Shown: positions 19,769 through 31,667, counted from the first letter of the stretch. The stretch: DNA of 64,000 nucleotides from Haematobia irritans (GCF_050003625.1 NC_134397.1:197119063-197183062); one strand, 5' to 3'. The notes: generated by a model from the letters alone, not told the origin. A program made the numbers and translations.

Positions 19769-22700
19769 GAGTATATAAAGCAGTAAGTTCGACCGGGCCG
19801 AATCTTAAATACCCACCACCATTAATCAAATATTATAGTTTCATGTGAAAATTTCAGGGGGATTCCTGAAGATAATAATCATAAACATCGTGTGCAAGTG
19901 TGCAAGAAAATGAAATAACGCCTTGATTTTTAATCTAATATCTGTAGATTTTTACCCCCATTATTTAAATGATTACCAGAAGTTAAATCTGGAAACTATA
20001 ATTCAGTTTCAAGCAATTTTCATTATCAGTTCACATGGACCGATATTCACCATTTTCGACACACCTCTTTATGTTCCTAAAATACTTCTAGATTTAAAAT
20101 TTCATGCAAATTTGATAAAAACTATGGTTTCTAAAAGCCGAAGAAGTAAAATCGGGAGATGGGTCTATTTGGGAGATAATCCAAAACATGGACCAATACA
20201 CGCCATTTTCGGCTCTCATATTTAAGGTCCTAAAATACCTGTAGATTTCTCATTTCAGGCAAATTGGATAAAAACTACGGATTCTAGAAGCCTAAAAAAT
20301 AAAATCATTTCTTGCACACCTATTTGTATTCCTAACAAGTATATACAGCAGTTAGTTCGGCCGGGCCGAATCTTAAATACCCACCACCATGAACCAAATA
20401 TTAGGGTTTCCTTTGAAATTTCAGGAGGGCTTGAGGACACTTCCCGAAGATAAATTTAAAGATTTCACCTATGAAGACTATATCAGATTCTGGATTTATA
20501 AGAACCATTTTTGTTTGAGTTTTAGAGGAATCATTACATCTCTTGTAAGTGTGCAAGAAAATTATAAAATAACGTCTTGATTTGAAATCTTAAATCTGTA
20601 GAAGTAAAATCTGGAAATTTTACATTGAGTTTCAAGCAATTTTCATGATCAGTGCGCCTTCTACACCCTCAAGAAGTGAAGTCGGTCTATATGGAGGCAT
20701 TACCAAATGGACCGATAAAAACTTAATCCGATACACGTTTTTGTGAGCCTAAAATACCAGAATATTTACAATTTCAGGCATATCAGATAAAAACTACGGT
20801 TTCTAGAAACCCAAGGAGTTAAATCGGGAGATCGTTCTTATGGGGGCTATACTAAAATATGGACCAATACTCACCATATTCGGCACACCTCTTTGTGACC
20901 TGAAAATACCTCTAGATTTCCAATTTCAGGCAAATAGGATAAAAACTTCGGATTCTAGAAGCCCAAGACTCCAAGTCGGGAGATCGGTCTATATGGGGGC
21001 TATACCAAAATATGGACCGATACTCACAATTTTTGGCACACGTATTTGTGATCCTACAATACCTCTATATTTCCAATTTCAGGTAAATTTAATAAAAACT
21101 GCGATTTCTATAAGCCCAAGAAGTAAAATCGGGAGATCGGTCTATATGGGGGCTATACCAAAATATGGACCGATACTCACAATTTTTGGCACACATATTT
21201 GTGGTCCTACAATACCTCTAGATTTCCAATTTCAGATAAATTGAATAAAAACTGCCGTTTCTATAAGCCCAAGAAGTAAAATCGGGAGATCGGTCTATAT
21301 GGGGGCTATACCAAAATATGGACCGATACTCACAATTTTTGGCACACGTATTTGTGGTCCTACAATACCTCTAGATTTCCAATTTCAGATAAATTGAATA
21401 AAAACTGCGTTTTCTATAAGCCCAAGAAGTAAAATCGGGAGATCGGTCTATATGGGGGCTATACCAAAATATGGACCGATACTCACAATTTTTGGCACAC
21501 GTATTTGTGGTCCTACAATCCCTCTAGATTTCCAATTTCAGGTAAATTGAATAAAAACTGCGGTTTCTATAAGCCCAAGAAGTAAAATCGGGAGATCGGT
21601 CTATATGGGGGCTATACCAAAACGTGGACCGATACTCACCATTTTTGGCACACCTCTTTGTGACCTGAAAATACCTCCAGATTTCAAATTTCAGGCAAAT
21701 TGGATAAAAACTACGATTTCTATAAGCCCAAGACCCCAAATCGGGAGGTCGGTTTATATGGGGACTATATCAAAACCTGGACCGATATAGCCCATCTTCG
21801 AACTTGACCTGCCTGCAGACAAAAGACGAGCTTGTGCAAAATTTCAGCACGATTGCTTCATTATTGAAGACTGTAGCGTGATTACAACAGACAGACAGAC
21901 AGACTGACAGACAGACAGACAGACGGACAGACGGACATCGTTATATCGTCTTAGAATTTCTCCCTGATCAAGAATATATATACTTTATATAGTCGGAAAT
22001 CGATATTTCGATGTGTTACAAACGGAATGACAAACTTATTATACCCCCGTCACCATTCTATGGTGGTGGGTATAAAAACCTCCAGATTTTCGATTTCATG
22101 CAAAGTGGACAACAATTACGGTTTCTGGAAGCCCAAAAAGTAATATCGGGAGATCGGTCTATCTGATGGCTATATCAAAACATGGACCTATACTCACCAT
22201 TTTTGGCATACCTTTTTATGGTCCTAAAATACCTCTAGATTTCCAATTTGAGGCAAGTTGGATAAAAACTACGGTTTCTATAAGCCCAAGAATAAAATCT
22301 GGAGATCGGTCTATATAGGGGCTATATAAAAACATGGTCCGATACTCACCATTTTCGGCACACCTCTTTATTGTTCTAAAATAACTCTAGATTTACAATT
22401 TCAGGCAAATTGGATAAAAACTAATGATTCTATAAGCCCAAGAACTCAAATCGGGAGATCGGTCTATATGGGGGATATACGAAAACCTGGACCGATACTC
22501 ACCATTTTTAGCACACCTCTTTATGGTCATAAAATACCTCTAGATTTCAAATTTCAACCAAATTGGATAATAACTACGGATTCTAGAAGCCCAAGAAGTA
22601 AAATCGGGAAATCGGTCTATATGGGGGATATACCTAAACATCAACCGATAGCCACCATTTTTGGCACACCTCTTTATGGTGCTAAAATACCTCTAGATTT

Positions 22701-23216
22701 CCAATTTCAGGCGAATTGGATAGAAACTATCGATTCTAGAAGCCCTAGAAATATAATCGGGAGATCGGTCTATATAGGGGCTATATCAAAACATGGACCG
22801 ATACTCACCATTTTTGGCATACCTCTTTGTGGTCATAAAATACCTCTAGATTTCCAATTTCAGGCAGATTGAATAGAAACTAAGGTTTTTATAAGCCCAA
22901 GACCCCAAATCGGGAGGTCGGTTTATATGGGGTCTATATCAAAACCTGGACCGATATAGCCCATCGTCGAACTTGACCTGCCTGCAGACAAAAGACGAGT
23001 TTGTGCGAAATTTCAGCACGATTGCTTTATTATTGAAGACAGTAGCGTGATTACAACAGACAGACAGACAGACGGACATGGCTATATCGTCTTAGAATTT
23101 CTCCCTGATTAAGAATTTATATACTTTATATAGTCGGAAATCGATATTTCGATGTGTTACAAACGGAATGACAAACTTATTATACCCCCGTCACCATTTT
23201 ATGATGGTGGGTATAA
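19769..23216 (-). mobile_element. Family B HINE-like element (outer copy), interrupted by a second B element
   Basis: The 3' end on the minus strand (AAGCAGTAAGTTCGACCGGG, TAAATACCCACCACCATTAA) and first monomers span 19769-20333. The remaining monomers and the 5' hairpin (TATACCCCCGTCACCATTTT-ATGATGGTGGGTATAA) span 22076-23216. The monomer broken at GTATTCCT/AAAACCTCC is continuous when the inner element is removed. Monomers are about 152 bp with GGTCTATATGGGGGCTATAC and CTAGATTTCCAATTTCAGG. It is non-coding. Confidence 0.8.
20334..22075 (-). mobile_element. Full-length family B HINE-like element (inner copy)
   Basis: It has the 3' end AACAAGTATATACAGCAGTT with hairpin TTCGGCCGGGCCGAA and TAAATACCCACCACCATGAA, then a unique 3' segment (20400-20680) and about seven 152-bp monomers. 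It finishes with the GACAGACAGACGGAC run, CTTAGAATTTCTCCCTGATC and the 5' hairpin TATACCCCCGTCACCATTCT-ATGGTGGTGGGTATAA. The adjacent units at 21050-21600 are nearly identical, pointing to recent amplification. No target duplication is visible around it. Confidence 0.85.
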
Positions 23217-23352
23217 TTATACGATATCAGTTAATAATTTTATATAGCTCCCATATAATCAGGTTCCAAAATTTTAATTCTGGTGTTACATAGAGGACCA
23301 AATTTTATCAGATTCAGTTAAGATGTGGATCATGTGAAAATTAGTTCATATA

Positions 23353-23602
23353 CACGCAGAGAAGGAATATGATCACCTCAAACATGGTTTAAGGGCAAAA
23401 TGTTATTTTAGTATGGTAACCATGTAATATGTTTGTCACTAAAATGTTATTTTCTCGTCAAATATAACCTGCTTGCCGAAATCAGATACATGCTTTCCGA
23501 GAAAATAACATGGTTGCGAAAACCATGTTACATGGTCACCACCCAAAAATAACATTTTGCTCTTAAAACATGTTTGAGGTGATCATATTCCTTCTCTGGG
23601 TG
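23353..23602. mobile_element. 250-bp foldback MITE, TA target duplication
   Basis: It is flanked by TA on both sides. The left arm starts CACGCAGAGAAGGAATATGA and the right arm, reverse complemented, CACCCAGAGAAGGAATATGA. Homology of the arms extends for more than 80 bp each, so the element is nearly a full hairpin. The TA target suggests cross-mobilisation by a Tc1/mariner transposase (inference). Confidence 0.75.
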
Positions 23603-23604
23603 TA

Positions 23605-24754
23605 TCTTCATAATTATTTATAGAGAACTCTATACAAACTGGTCAGAAAATCTGCCTTTTTCCTGGCCTAAAATTCGGTCATATTGAAAGAAAGAATTGT
23701 TTTCTTTTAAAACCATACGTTGACTGAACTACAAGGGAAGCTTAATAAAAAGAGAAAAGGTATCTTTGTCAAACTGATGTGGACAAACCCCATTAGACTA
23801 CAATATGGTTAGATGGACGATCGTATCAGAACTGATACATTCCTCATCAGCATCATCTATATGCAGCAAAACTCCAAATATATAATTAACTTTTGATTTG
23901 AATTAGTTGCTGATAAGGTAACAATTAAACTAAATTACAACACAGTTAACCTTGTCAATGTACTAATAACCGATAAGAACATGGCATGGATACAACCCAT
24001 AAAGATCTATAATTATCACAAAGTTACACTAGAAACCGTTTGCAGTAATTACATGTGGTTATGCCAAAAATCACCTTTAAATAAGTGTCCATTTAAAAAA
24101 TTCCCCAATGTGGTGGATTTGAAAAATCTTACAGCTTGCAGATAATTACCACCATCCTGTCACCGATTGTCATTGCCGATGGATATCTGTATCCGTATAA
24201 GGTGTGGTGCATTGTTACATCTAGAAATGTGACTCTTTTGCTACATTCTATAGATTTTTTCTTACAATACACAGTAATTTAATAGAAGGTGCAATTTATT
24301 AATTGAATATGCGTTCCTTGAATTTTTGTTACCAGCTTTTATTATTTTTAAAATAACGAGATCCATTGTGGTACAATGATCAGTATGTCCGGATTGCAAA
24401 CGAAAGATCAAGAGGTGTTGCTGATCATTTAAGATGTTACACAGAAACAAACAGACAATTTTTGTAAAATGTTCAATAAAAAGTAAAACTTAAAAACTAC
24501 AGCGTGGTTAATATGGTACTGATTTAGTGACATTTTTTTAAATTTTTACATAAAGATTTGTAAAGAAATACTGCAGGTTGTAGCAATAAATATTTGTAGT
24601 GATTTTAAGGAATAGATCTGGTAGATATATTTCTGAAAAAAGTTTTTAATTTTTTCATCAAAAATGTCAGTAACTTATTGGCGTTTTTTTAGAGAATTTC
24701 GTTTCAAATTGGGGATTTTTGGGGGCGAAAACTTATTGATTTGGGAAAGAGATA
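23605..24754. other. AT-rich stretch, no recognised gene; decayed SINE head inside
   Basis: At 24358-24440 ATCCATTGTGGTACAATGAT-CAGTATGTCCGGATTGCA resembles a very decayed SINE head. At 24548-24615 a short repeat (TAAAGAAATACTGCAGG, AATATTTGTAGTGATTTTAA) recurs at 28545-28605. Otherwise nothing was recognised. Confidence 0.4.
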
Positions 24755-24846
24755 CACGGACGAAAAAGACTTTTTTTCAGATGTTTGGGAGTGAAAATTT
24801 TATATGTTAATATGTTAGAACATATTATGTTTGCGATATAACATTT
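24755..24846. repeat. Family F left-end fragment
   Basis: CACGGACGAAAAAGAC...TCAGATGTTTGG...TTAATATGTTAGAACATATT matches the left end of 13498-14475. It is cut by the family A element that follows. Confidence 0.55.
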
Positions 24847-24934
24847 TTTATACCCCCCACCATAGGATGGGGGTATATTAAATTTGTCATTCCGTTTGTA
24901 ACACATCGTAACACATCTAAGACCCCATAAAGTA

Positions 24935-25810
24935 AAGGGTGGTTAAAATTTCAAGGGCCGATGTTGATTTTGAATGAAACACACACTATTTAGGAAATTA
25001 TTGTAATTTTATTTTATTATGATGTATTGGTATTACTCAATAATGTATGGAACAAAATATCGGCCAAATGGGCGCCGCGACCTCGGCGGCACACCTTCAT
25101 CCGATGGTCCAAATTTTCGATAACGCTGAGGCATAATGGAGGTTCTATGCCGTTAATGTGCCGAATTATCTCATCCTTTAGCTCTTGAATTGTTGCTGGC
25201 TTATCGACGTACACCTTTTCTTTCAAATAACCCCAAAGAAAAAAGTCCAACGGTGTCAAATCACATGATCTTGGCGGCCAATTGACATCGTCATTACGTG
25301 AGATAACACGGACATTGAATTTGTTCCGCAAAGGAGCCATTGTTTCGTTAGCTGTGTGGCAAGTGGCACCGTCCTGCTGAGACCATATATCGTCTACATC
25401 CATATCTTCCAATTCGGGCCATAAAAAGTTCGTTATCATCTCACGATAGCGAACACCATTCACTGTAACAGCCTGACCGGCCTCATTTTGGAAAAAATAC
25501 CGCCCGATGATGCCGCCAGCCCATAAACCGCACCAAACTGTCACTCTTTGTGGGTGCATTGGTTTTCCGACAATCACTCATGGATTCTCATTCGCCCAAA
25601 TGCGGCAATTCTGTTTATTGACGAATCCACTGAGGTGAAAATGTGCCTCATCACTGAAGATGATTTTCTTTGAAAATTGATCATCCACTGTTGCCATTTC
25701 TTGGAACCATTCTGCCCATTCACGACGTCCATAGTTCAAATTGAGTAAGTCTGAAATAGAGAAAGGTGTGGTTCACATTCAACATTGGCCCTTACAATTT
25801 AACGACCCTT
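24935..25810 (-). mobile_element. Mariner element of the DD41D (rosa-like) group, internally deleted
   Basis: TA flanks both ends (24933-24934, 25811-25812). The inverted terminal repeats read AAGGGTGGTTAAAATTTCAA on one side and AAGGGTCGTTAAATTGTAAG on the other. It is 876 bp long, shorter than the roughly 1.3 kb of complete elements, because the 5' part of the transposase gene is missing. It sits in the AAGTATATATATTC site of family A. Confidence 0.85.
25017..25757 (-). pseudogene. DD41D mariner transposase, N-terminally deleted with a premature stop
   Basis: The catalytic core is intact in sequence. The first Asp lies in FSDEAHFHLSGFVNKQ (near 25660). After a TGA at 25578-25580 the frame 25577-25017 carries the second Asp in SQQDGATCH and the third in CDLTPLDFFLWGYLKEK. 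Counting residues gives 41 between the second and third Asp, the DD41D spacing of rosa-like elements, not the DD34D of Himar1. The N-terminal DNA-binding half is deleted. The product could not bind ends, so this copy is dead; the single stop and long open frame suggest a moderately recent loss. Confidence 0.8.
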
Positions 25811-26349
25811 TATATATATTCTGCGTCGTTGTGAAAGTCTGAGTCGACCTAAGCATGTCCGTCCGTCCGTCTGTTGAAATCACGCTAACTTCCGAACGAA
25901 ACAAACGGGCCATATTGGACCACTTTTAAGTACAGCCCCCATATAAACCGACACCCAGATTTGGCTTGCGGATGCTCTTAGAGAAGCTAATTGCATCCGA
26001 TCCGGTTGAAATTTGGTACGTTGTGTTAGTATATGGTCTCTAACAACCATGCAAAAATTGGTCCACATCGGTTCATAATTAGATATAGCCCCCATATACA
26101 CCGATCCCCAGATTTGACCTCCGGAGCCTCTTGAAGAAGTCAAATACGTCCGATGCGGATGAAAATTAGTATATGGCCGCTAACAGCCATGCAAAAATTG
26201 GTCCATATCGGTCTATAGATATTTAAAGCCGATCGCCAATCACACAAAAATTGGTCCACATCGCCAAAAATAATATACCAAAATTTTATTTCTATAGAAA
26301 ATTTTGTGAAAATTTTATATCTGTAGAAAAATTTGTCAAACTGAATTAA

Positions 26350-28325
26350 GTTTGTCATTCCGTTTGTAACATATCGAAATATCGATTTCCGACTATATAA
26401 AGTATATATATTCTTGATCAGGGAGAAATTCTAAGACGATATAGCCATGATTGTTAACTTTCAAATCGAAATAAGGTCTTTTCTCTACTCGGGTCACCAC
26501 AAATATAGATTTCTGTGACGAACACTTCCCCGCGAGTTATACCCTAGCACACAAAGGAAAACCCGTCGTTACACGTTCAACACACTTGGAGGAATCTCTA
26601 GTCACGGGTAATGATATTTGAACGCGGCAAGCGGCTTGCGACAACACATCTGCAGTAATACATTCTATATAGCGCGATTACGGCAAGTGGCATACGACAA
26701 CACACTTGATAAGACCAAAATTATATTTAGTCACGGGTGATGATACTTAGTCACGGGTTTTGGGATTGGAACGTGGCAAGTGGCATGCGACAACACACTT
26801 GATTTCAAAGAGGTTATGTAACGCGATAAATGCAAGTGGCATACGACAACACACTGTCTGTCTGTATGTCTGTTGTAATCACGCTACAGTCTTCAATAAC
26901 AAAGCAATCGGGCTGAAATTTCGCACAAACTCGTCTTTTGTCTGCAGGAAGGTCAAGTTCGAAGATGGGCTATATGGGTCCAAGTTTTGATATAGTCTCC
27001 ATATAAACCGACCTCCCGATTTGGGGTCTTGGGCTTATAAAAAGTTTAGTTTCTATCCAATTTGCCTGAAATTGGAAATCTAGAGGTATTTTATGACCAC
27101 AAAGAGGTGTGCCAAAAATGGTGAGTATCGGGTCATGTTTTGGTATAGCCCCCATATAGACCGATTTCCCGATTTTACTTCTTGGGCTTCTAGAATCCGT
27201 AGTTATTATCCAATTTGGTTGAAATTTGAAATCTAGAGGTATTTTAGGACCATAAAGAGGTGTGCTAAAACTGGTGAGTATCGGTCCAGGTTTTGGTATA
27301 TCCCCCATATAGACCGATCTCCCGATTTGGGGTCTTGGGCTTATAGAATCCGTAGTTTTTATCCAATTTGACGGAAATTGGAAATCTAAAGGTATATTAG
27401 AACAATAAAGAGGTGTGCCGAAAATGGTGAGTATCGGTCCATGTTTTGGTATAGCCCCCATATAGACCGATCTCCAGTTTTTATTTCTTGGGCGTCTAAA
27501 ATCTGTAGTTTTTATCCAATTTGCCTGAAATTAGAAATCTAGAGGTATTTTAAAACCCTAAAGAGGTGTGCTGAAAATGATAAGTATCGGACCATGTTTT
27601 TATATAGCCCCCATATAGACCGATCTCCAGATTTTATTCTTGGGCTTATAGAAACCGTAGTTTTTATTCAACGTGCCTCAAATTGGAAATCTAGAGGTAT
27701 TTAAGGACCATAAAAAGGTATGCCGAAAATGGTGAGTATAGGTCCATGTTTTGATGTAGGACCTTAAATATGAGAGCCGAAAGGCGTGTATTGGTCCATG
27801 TTTTGGTTTATCTCCCAAATAGACCGATCTCCCTATTTTACTTCTTGGGCTTTTAGAAACCATAGTTTTTATCAAATTTGCATGATATTTTAAATCTAGA
27901 AGTATTTTAGGAACATAAAGAGGTGTGCCGAAAATGGTGAATATCGGTCCATGTGCACTGATAATGAAAATTGCTTGAAACTGAATTATAGTTTCCATAT
28001 TTTACTTCTGGTAATCATTTAAATAATGGGGGTAAAAATCTACAGATGTAAGATTTTAAATAAAGGCGTTATTTCATCGATGTTTATGATTCCTCTAAAA
28101 CGATGTTTATGATTCCTCTAAAACTCAAACAAATATGGTTCTTATAAATCCAGAATCTGATCTAGTCTTCATAGGTAAAATCTTTGAATTTATCTTCGGG
28201 AAGTGTACTGGTTGAACTGATCTGCTTGTCACCAAATCCCCCTGAAATTTTCACAGGAAACTATAATATTTGATTCATGGTGGTGAGATTCGGCCCGGCC
28301 GAACTTACTGCTTTATATACTTGTT
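26350..28325 (+). mobile_element. Family B HINE-like element, 5' hairpin missing, with a 400-bp insertion
   Basis: It begins AAGTTTGTCATTCCGTTTGT just inside the usual 5' hairpin. It passes the CTCCCTGATC-type block, is interrupted at 26451-26855, and continues with about six monomers. It ends ATTCATGGTGGTGAGATTCG, hairpin TTCGGCCCGGCCGAA, ACTTGTT. The 3' unique segment around 27960-28220 matches the other B copies. Confidence 0.8.
26451..26855. repeat. Inserted segment with two interleaved internal repeats, unclassified
   Basis: Within family B, between GCCATG and GTCTGTCTG, lies 405 bp unlike the rest of the window and less AT-rich. It holds four copies of GGCAAGTGGCATACGACAAC-ACACTTGAT (near 26625, 26682, 26774, 26832) and three of TAGTCACGGGTGATGATA (near 26600, 26729, 26747). 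Possible TGTTAAC...ACAACACA ends would fit a solo LTR, but no target duplication is visible. It has no long open frame. Confidence 0.6.
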
Positions 28326-28529
28326 TTATTTAATATATACGTCGTATGGACTAACTTACAATTTAAAAGACGGTGTTAAGAAGTTTCAAGATACCTTGCC
28401 ATCGGCAAGTGTTACCGCAACCCAAGTAATTCGATTGTGGATGACAGTCTTTAGTAGAAGTTTCTACGCAATCCATGATGGAGGGTACATAAGATTCGGC
28501 CTGGCCGAACTTACGGCCGTATATACTTT
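28326..28529 (+). repeat. Family A 3' end fragment
   Basis: Runs from TTTAATATATACGTCGTATG through ACCTTGCCATCGGCAAG to hairpin TTCGGCCTGGCCGAA and GTATATACTT. Only the terminal 200 bp is present, directly behind family B. Confidence 0.75.
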
Positions 28530-29731
28530 AATTTCTACTTCAAGACTTGTAAAGAAGTACTGCAGGCCGTACCAGTAAATATTTGTAGTGATTTTAAGAT
28601 TTTTTTTGGCTGGGTCTATATTAAATCCCATAGCCAGCAAACAAAGCATCGCCAAAAAAAGTAGTGAAAATGTTCTTTAGGATCCGGAAGTGCTGCAAAA
28701 TTGGCTCAGAAGCGATGAATTTAACATAGTGAATTTGATTCACCGCTTAATCTGTTATCCGAATTCAGTGTTTTGTATGTGAATTCAAAATTTTTGTGAT
28801 ATTTTGCCAAATAAAAATTGTTCATATTTTTTATGATTTTAATGCATTCTAACGCTTGTCTGGAACGTTTGACCCCAAATGTGCCTTTAGAAGAACTTCC
28901 ATTTTTTTATTTTTTTTTTTTTGGTGGATAACAAATGCGTGAATTTCCTATAAAAATCTATAACATTATCATTAACGCCACAGCCATTTTCCATCTCAAA
29001 TTTCTATACCCATTCCGCACTCATCAATCATTTCAGGAAATGGATTTTTATGAATTTTAATGGAATACATACAAAGTCATAATCTTTCCAAGAAATTCTA
29101 TTTGAGTTAATTGTGACTCTTGTAACGGAACCAAAGTTGGACCATTAAAATAATTATTCTTCACACTTGATGGCGTACTTTCCCAACATGATTTGTTATG
29201 GCAGCATGCGATTTTACGATAGGAGAAAAAAATTGCCACAGCTACCAAACCTTGCATACGTACTTTGTTAGCTATGTATATCCGTCATATAGGAGATATT
29301 ATTTCTGCTTCCAGACTTTTGAGATATTAATTAAGCCAAAGAAATAAAAATGTGTTATTTACAGCAAATCGAAGGAAATAAATAAATAAATAAATGTGGC
29401 AAATTGGTTAGTTGACAACCACCTTAAAAGCAGGCACCCAAGTTTGCTTAGTGACTCTGCTCTCATAAATAATCAAAGATAGTATGCTCGAGTAGGCACA
29501 GTGGAATTGTAATGTAATATACACAGTATAGCTGATATGTGTTGCAACCAATTTCAGGTTGTTATCATTTCTACACTAGTCACAGTTCATTTTATTGCTT
29601 ACAAGCTTGAAAAAGCATTTTGACCTATTGCATTCAGAAAAAAAAGTTATTCATGATGAAATTCAAGCATGATGGTGTCATTGCTTTATATTTAGCTATA
29701 AAACCACAAGTTACTATCGTTAAATGTGAAT
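28530..29731. other. AT-rich stretch without a recognised gene
   Basis: Includes a short repeat shared with 24548-24615 and a fragment (GGATCCGGAAGTGCTGCAAA) resembling the repeat at 6990 and 62570. The open frames show no domain. The rest may be unique sequence. Confidence 0.4.
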
Positions 29732-30259
29732 TAGAGGTATGCGCGTGACACGAAATTATCGTGACACGCGTGATTCACGCGTGAATCACGTGAGTCGTGA
29801 ATAAAATCTGAAGCAACTCTCGTGAATGTGCGTGAATGGGACTAAAACAAATATGTCGTGCGTGAGTGTGCGTGAGTAATAAAATCGGTTCGTGAATGTG
29901 CGTGAATAAAATTTCTGCAAAATCATGCTCACGAAAAAAATCAAGATTTAATTCTTACTCGTATGTTAACTGAAATTGATTTAGCTGTCGAACTATATTT
30001 TATTTATGAATTTTTTACCCTTGCTCATTCCCGATGGGAAAATGTCGTGAGTCTCGTGAATTTGTCGCGAGTCACGTGAATCGTGTGTGAGCGTGAGTCT
30101 GTAGAAGTACTTCGTGCGTGAACGTTCGTGATTACTGCTTTTCATTTTGTGAATGTGCGTGACTGTGAGTGGCTACGACACTTATCGTGCGTGAGTGTTC
30201 GTGAATAAATATTTGACTTAGTGAGGGTGAGTGAAATTTCACTCACGCGCACTCCTCTA
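29732..30259. mobile_element. hAT-like MITE built of CGTGA iterons, 8-bp target duplication
   Basis: A perfect 8-bp direct repeat ATGTGAAT flanks it (29724-29731, 30260-30267). The ends TAGAGGTATGCGCGTGA and TCACGCGCACTCCTCTA are inverted and fit the hAT YARNG start. The interior is a dense series of CGTGAATGTGCGTGAAT motifs, direct at left and centre and inverted near the right end (ACTCACGCGC). It has no coding capacity. Both ends and the duplication are clear by eye. Confidence 0.8.
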
Positions 30260-30299
30260 ATGTGAATAATACTTTTGTTTGTCGTACGGTATTTAACGT

Positions 30300-31075
30300 T
30301 ACCGTGGTACTGGCAGTGTTGCATCGCGTCAACAAAGTGGGCAAAACCAACAGTAGCAACACCAGAAATTATCCAAAAAGTGAAGGACTAAATTTTATCG
30401 AAATCCACAAGGCAGGGGTAGAAATCTGGCTCGTGAGCTGAACATATCGCTAAACAGTATGCAACACATATTGAAAAATGAGCTTGGACCATTTGTAATT
30501 GTGCTGGCCGCCGTAAAGCCGAAGGTCGTTCCCCGTTCGTATTCACCGAATACTATCAGGAAAATATCCTAAAGACAGCATTGAAGCCCAAGGTAGACAA
30601 AAGTTTCGGCAGCACACCATTCGAACGAGACGCATCGTCATTGGCTTAAAAAGGACGTTCCTCGCTTCATTTCTACCTCGCAATGACCACCAAAATCTCC
30701 GGATCTCAATCCGTTGAACTTTTGAGAGTAAGGTCGGCACTAAAAAATGCCAAAGTATCGAAAATCTTAAGACAGCGCTTCGCCGAGAATGGACCAAATT
30801 ACCGCAGAGCATATTGTGGACTATTCGTTAGGTAAAAAAGGCAGATTAAATACCAATATAAACCAATTCAGTCCTTGATCGGTTTATACAGAGGGGGATC
30901 CGTTTATATGGGGGCTATATATAATTATGAAGCGATATTCTACCACACAATGGCCACCAAAATCTCCGGATCTCAATCCGTTGAACTTTAAAATGTAAGG
31001 TCGGCACTAAAAAATGCCAAGACATTTAAAATTACCGCAGAACGTATTGTGAACCATTCGTTAGGTAAAAAAGGC
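30300..31075 (+). pseudogene. Tc1-like transposase remnant, scrambled
   Basis: Pieces in order: a helix-turn-helix part (EIIQKVKD, then ARELNISLNSMQHILKNELG near 30430-30490); a middle part (KAEGRSPFVFTEYYQENILK near 30520-30575); and the third catalytic block (DVPRFISTSQ, PPKSPDLNPLNF near 30650-30715). Stops and frame changes are frequent. A family A scrap (30870-30935) separates it from a second partial copy of the last block (30945-31075). I place it in the Tc1-like branch by the SPDLNPL motif; the exact clade is unclear. Confidence 0.6.
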
Positions 31076-31667
31076 AGATTATCTCAAATATAAAATTTTC
31101 GTTCTCTTTTTGCGATATATTAATACTCGTAAAGCTATTCACCTACAAACAAATGTCATTTTAAAAATCCAAATTATAACAGAAGCTTTCAGAAAAAGTA
31201 AGTGACATTTTTTATAGCCAATTTAACTTTATTTTAGAAATTTGTTTATTTTAGTGACGTGAATTAAAAATGAGAAAAAAGTGTTAAACAAATAAAGTAC
31301 ACAATTTTACTAAATTTGAAATTTTTTATATTTTCCTAAAATGGGTGAAGTTTAATTAAATTACGTTCATCAATTTCTGAAATGAGTCAATTTTCCTTAA
31401 ATTATGTCTGTCTTGAACTTCACATAGCGCCAAAGTCATTTTAACAATTCTTAACTCCAAAATTTTGTTTCAAAATAGGAAATTTTCTTAAATAACAGAC
31501 AAAAAGATGATCGCTTGACAATAATAATAAACTTTTTTATGTCATGTTGCAATTAGAAAATATTTTAGTTAAAATTTTCTAAAATAAACCTATTTCTAAA
31601 ATAAACCTTTCATGGAGGGTCCACTTTTAACTGGGTGTGATTCGAAGTAATAAATGTTTTCTTAATT
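31076..31667. other. AT-rich stretch without a recognised gene
   Basis: Phrases such as AGTAAGTGACATTTTTTATA and TTTATTTTAGAAATTTG recall the CACTGAAAA-type AT-rich repeats but do not align cleanly. No coding signal was seen. Confidence 0.4.

Larger units (their letters stand above)
24847..26349 (+). mobile_element. Family A HINE-like element, split by a DD41D mariner; 3' end lost
   Basis: It starts at hairpin TATACCCCCCACCATAGGAT-GGGGGTATA. After the mariner insertion (24935-25810) it continues with TATATATTCTGCGTCGTTG, the CGTCCGTCCGTC block, three monomers and a short minisatellite stretch ending CAAACTGAAT. There it is fused to a family B element. The GGCC hairpin end is absent. Confidence 0.8.

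Noticed and set aside
26451..26855. Solo LTR
   Set aside because: The TGTTAAC...ACAACACA edges are suggestive, but no target duplication or sister LTR is visible. Kept as unclassified.
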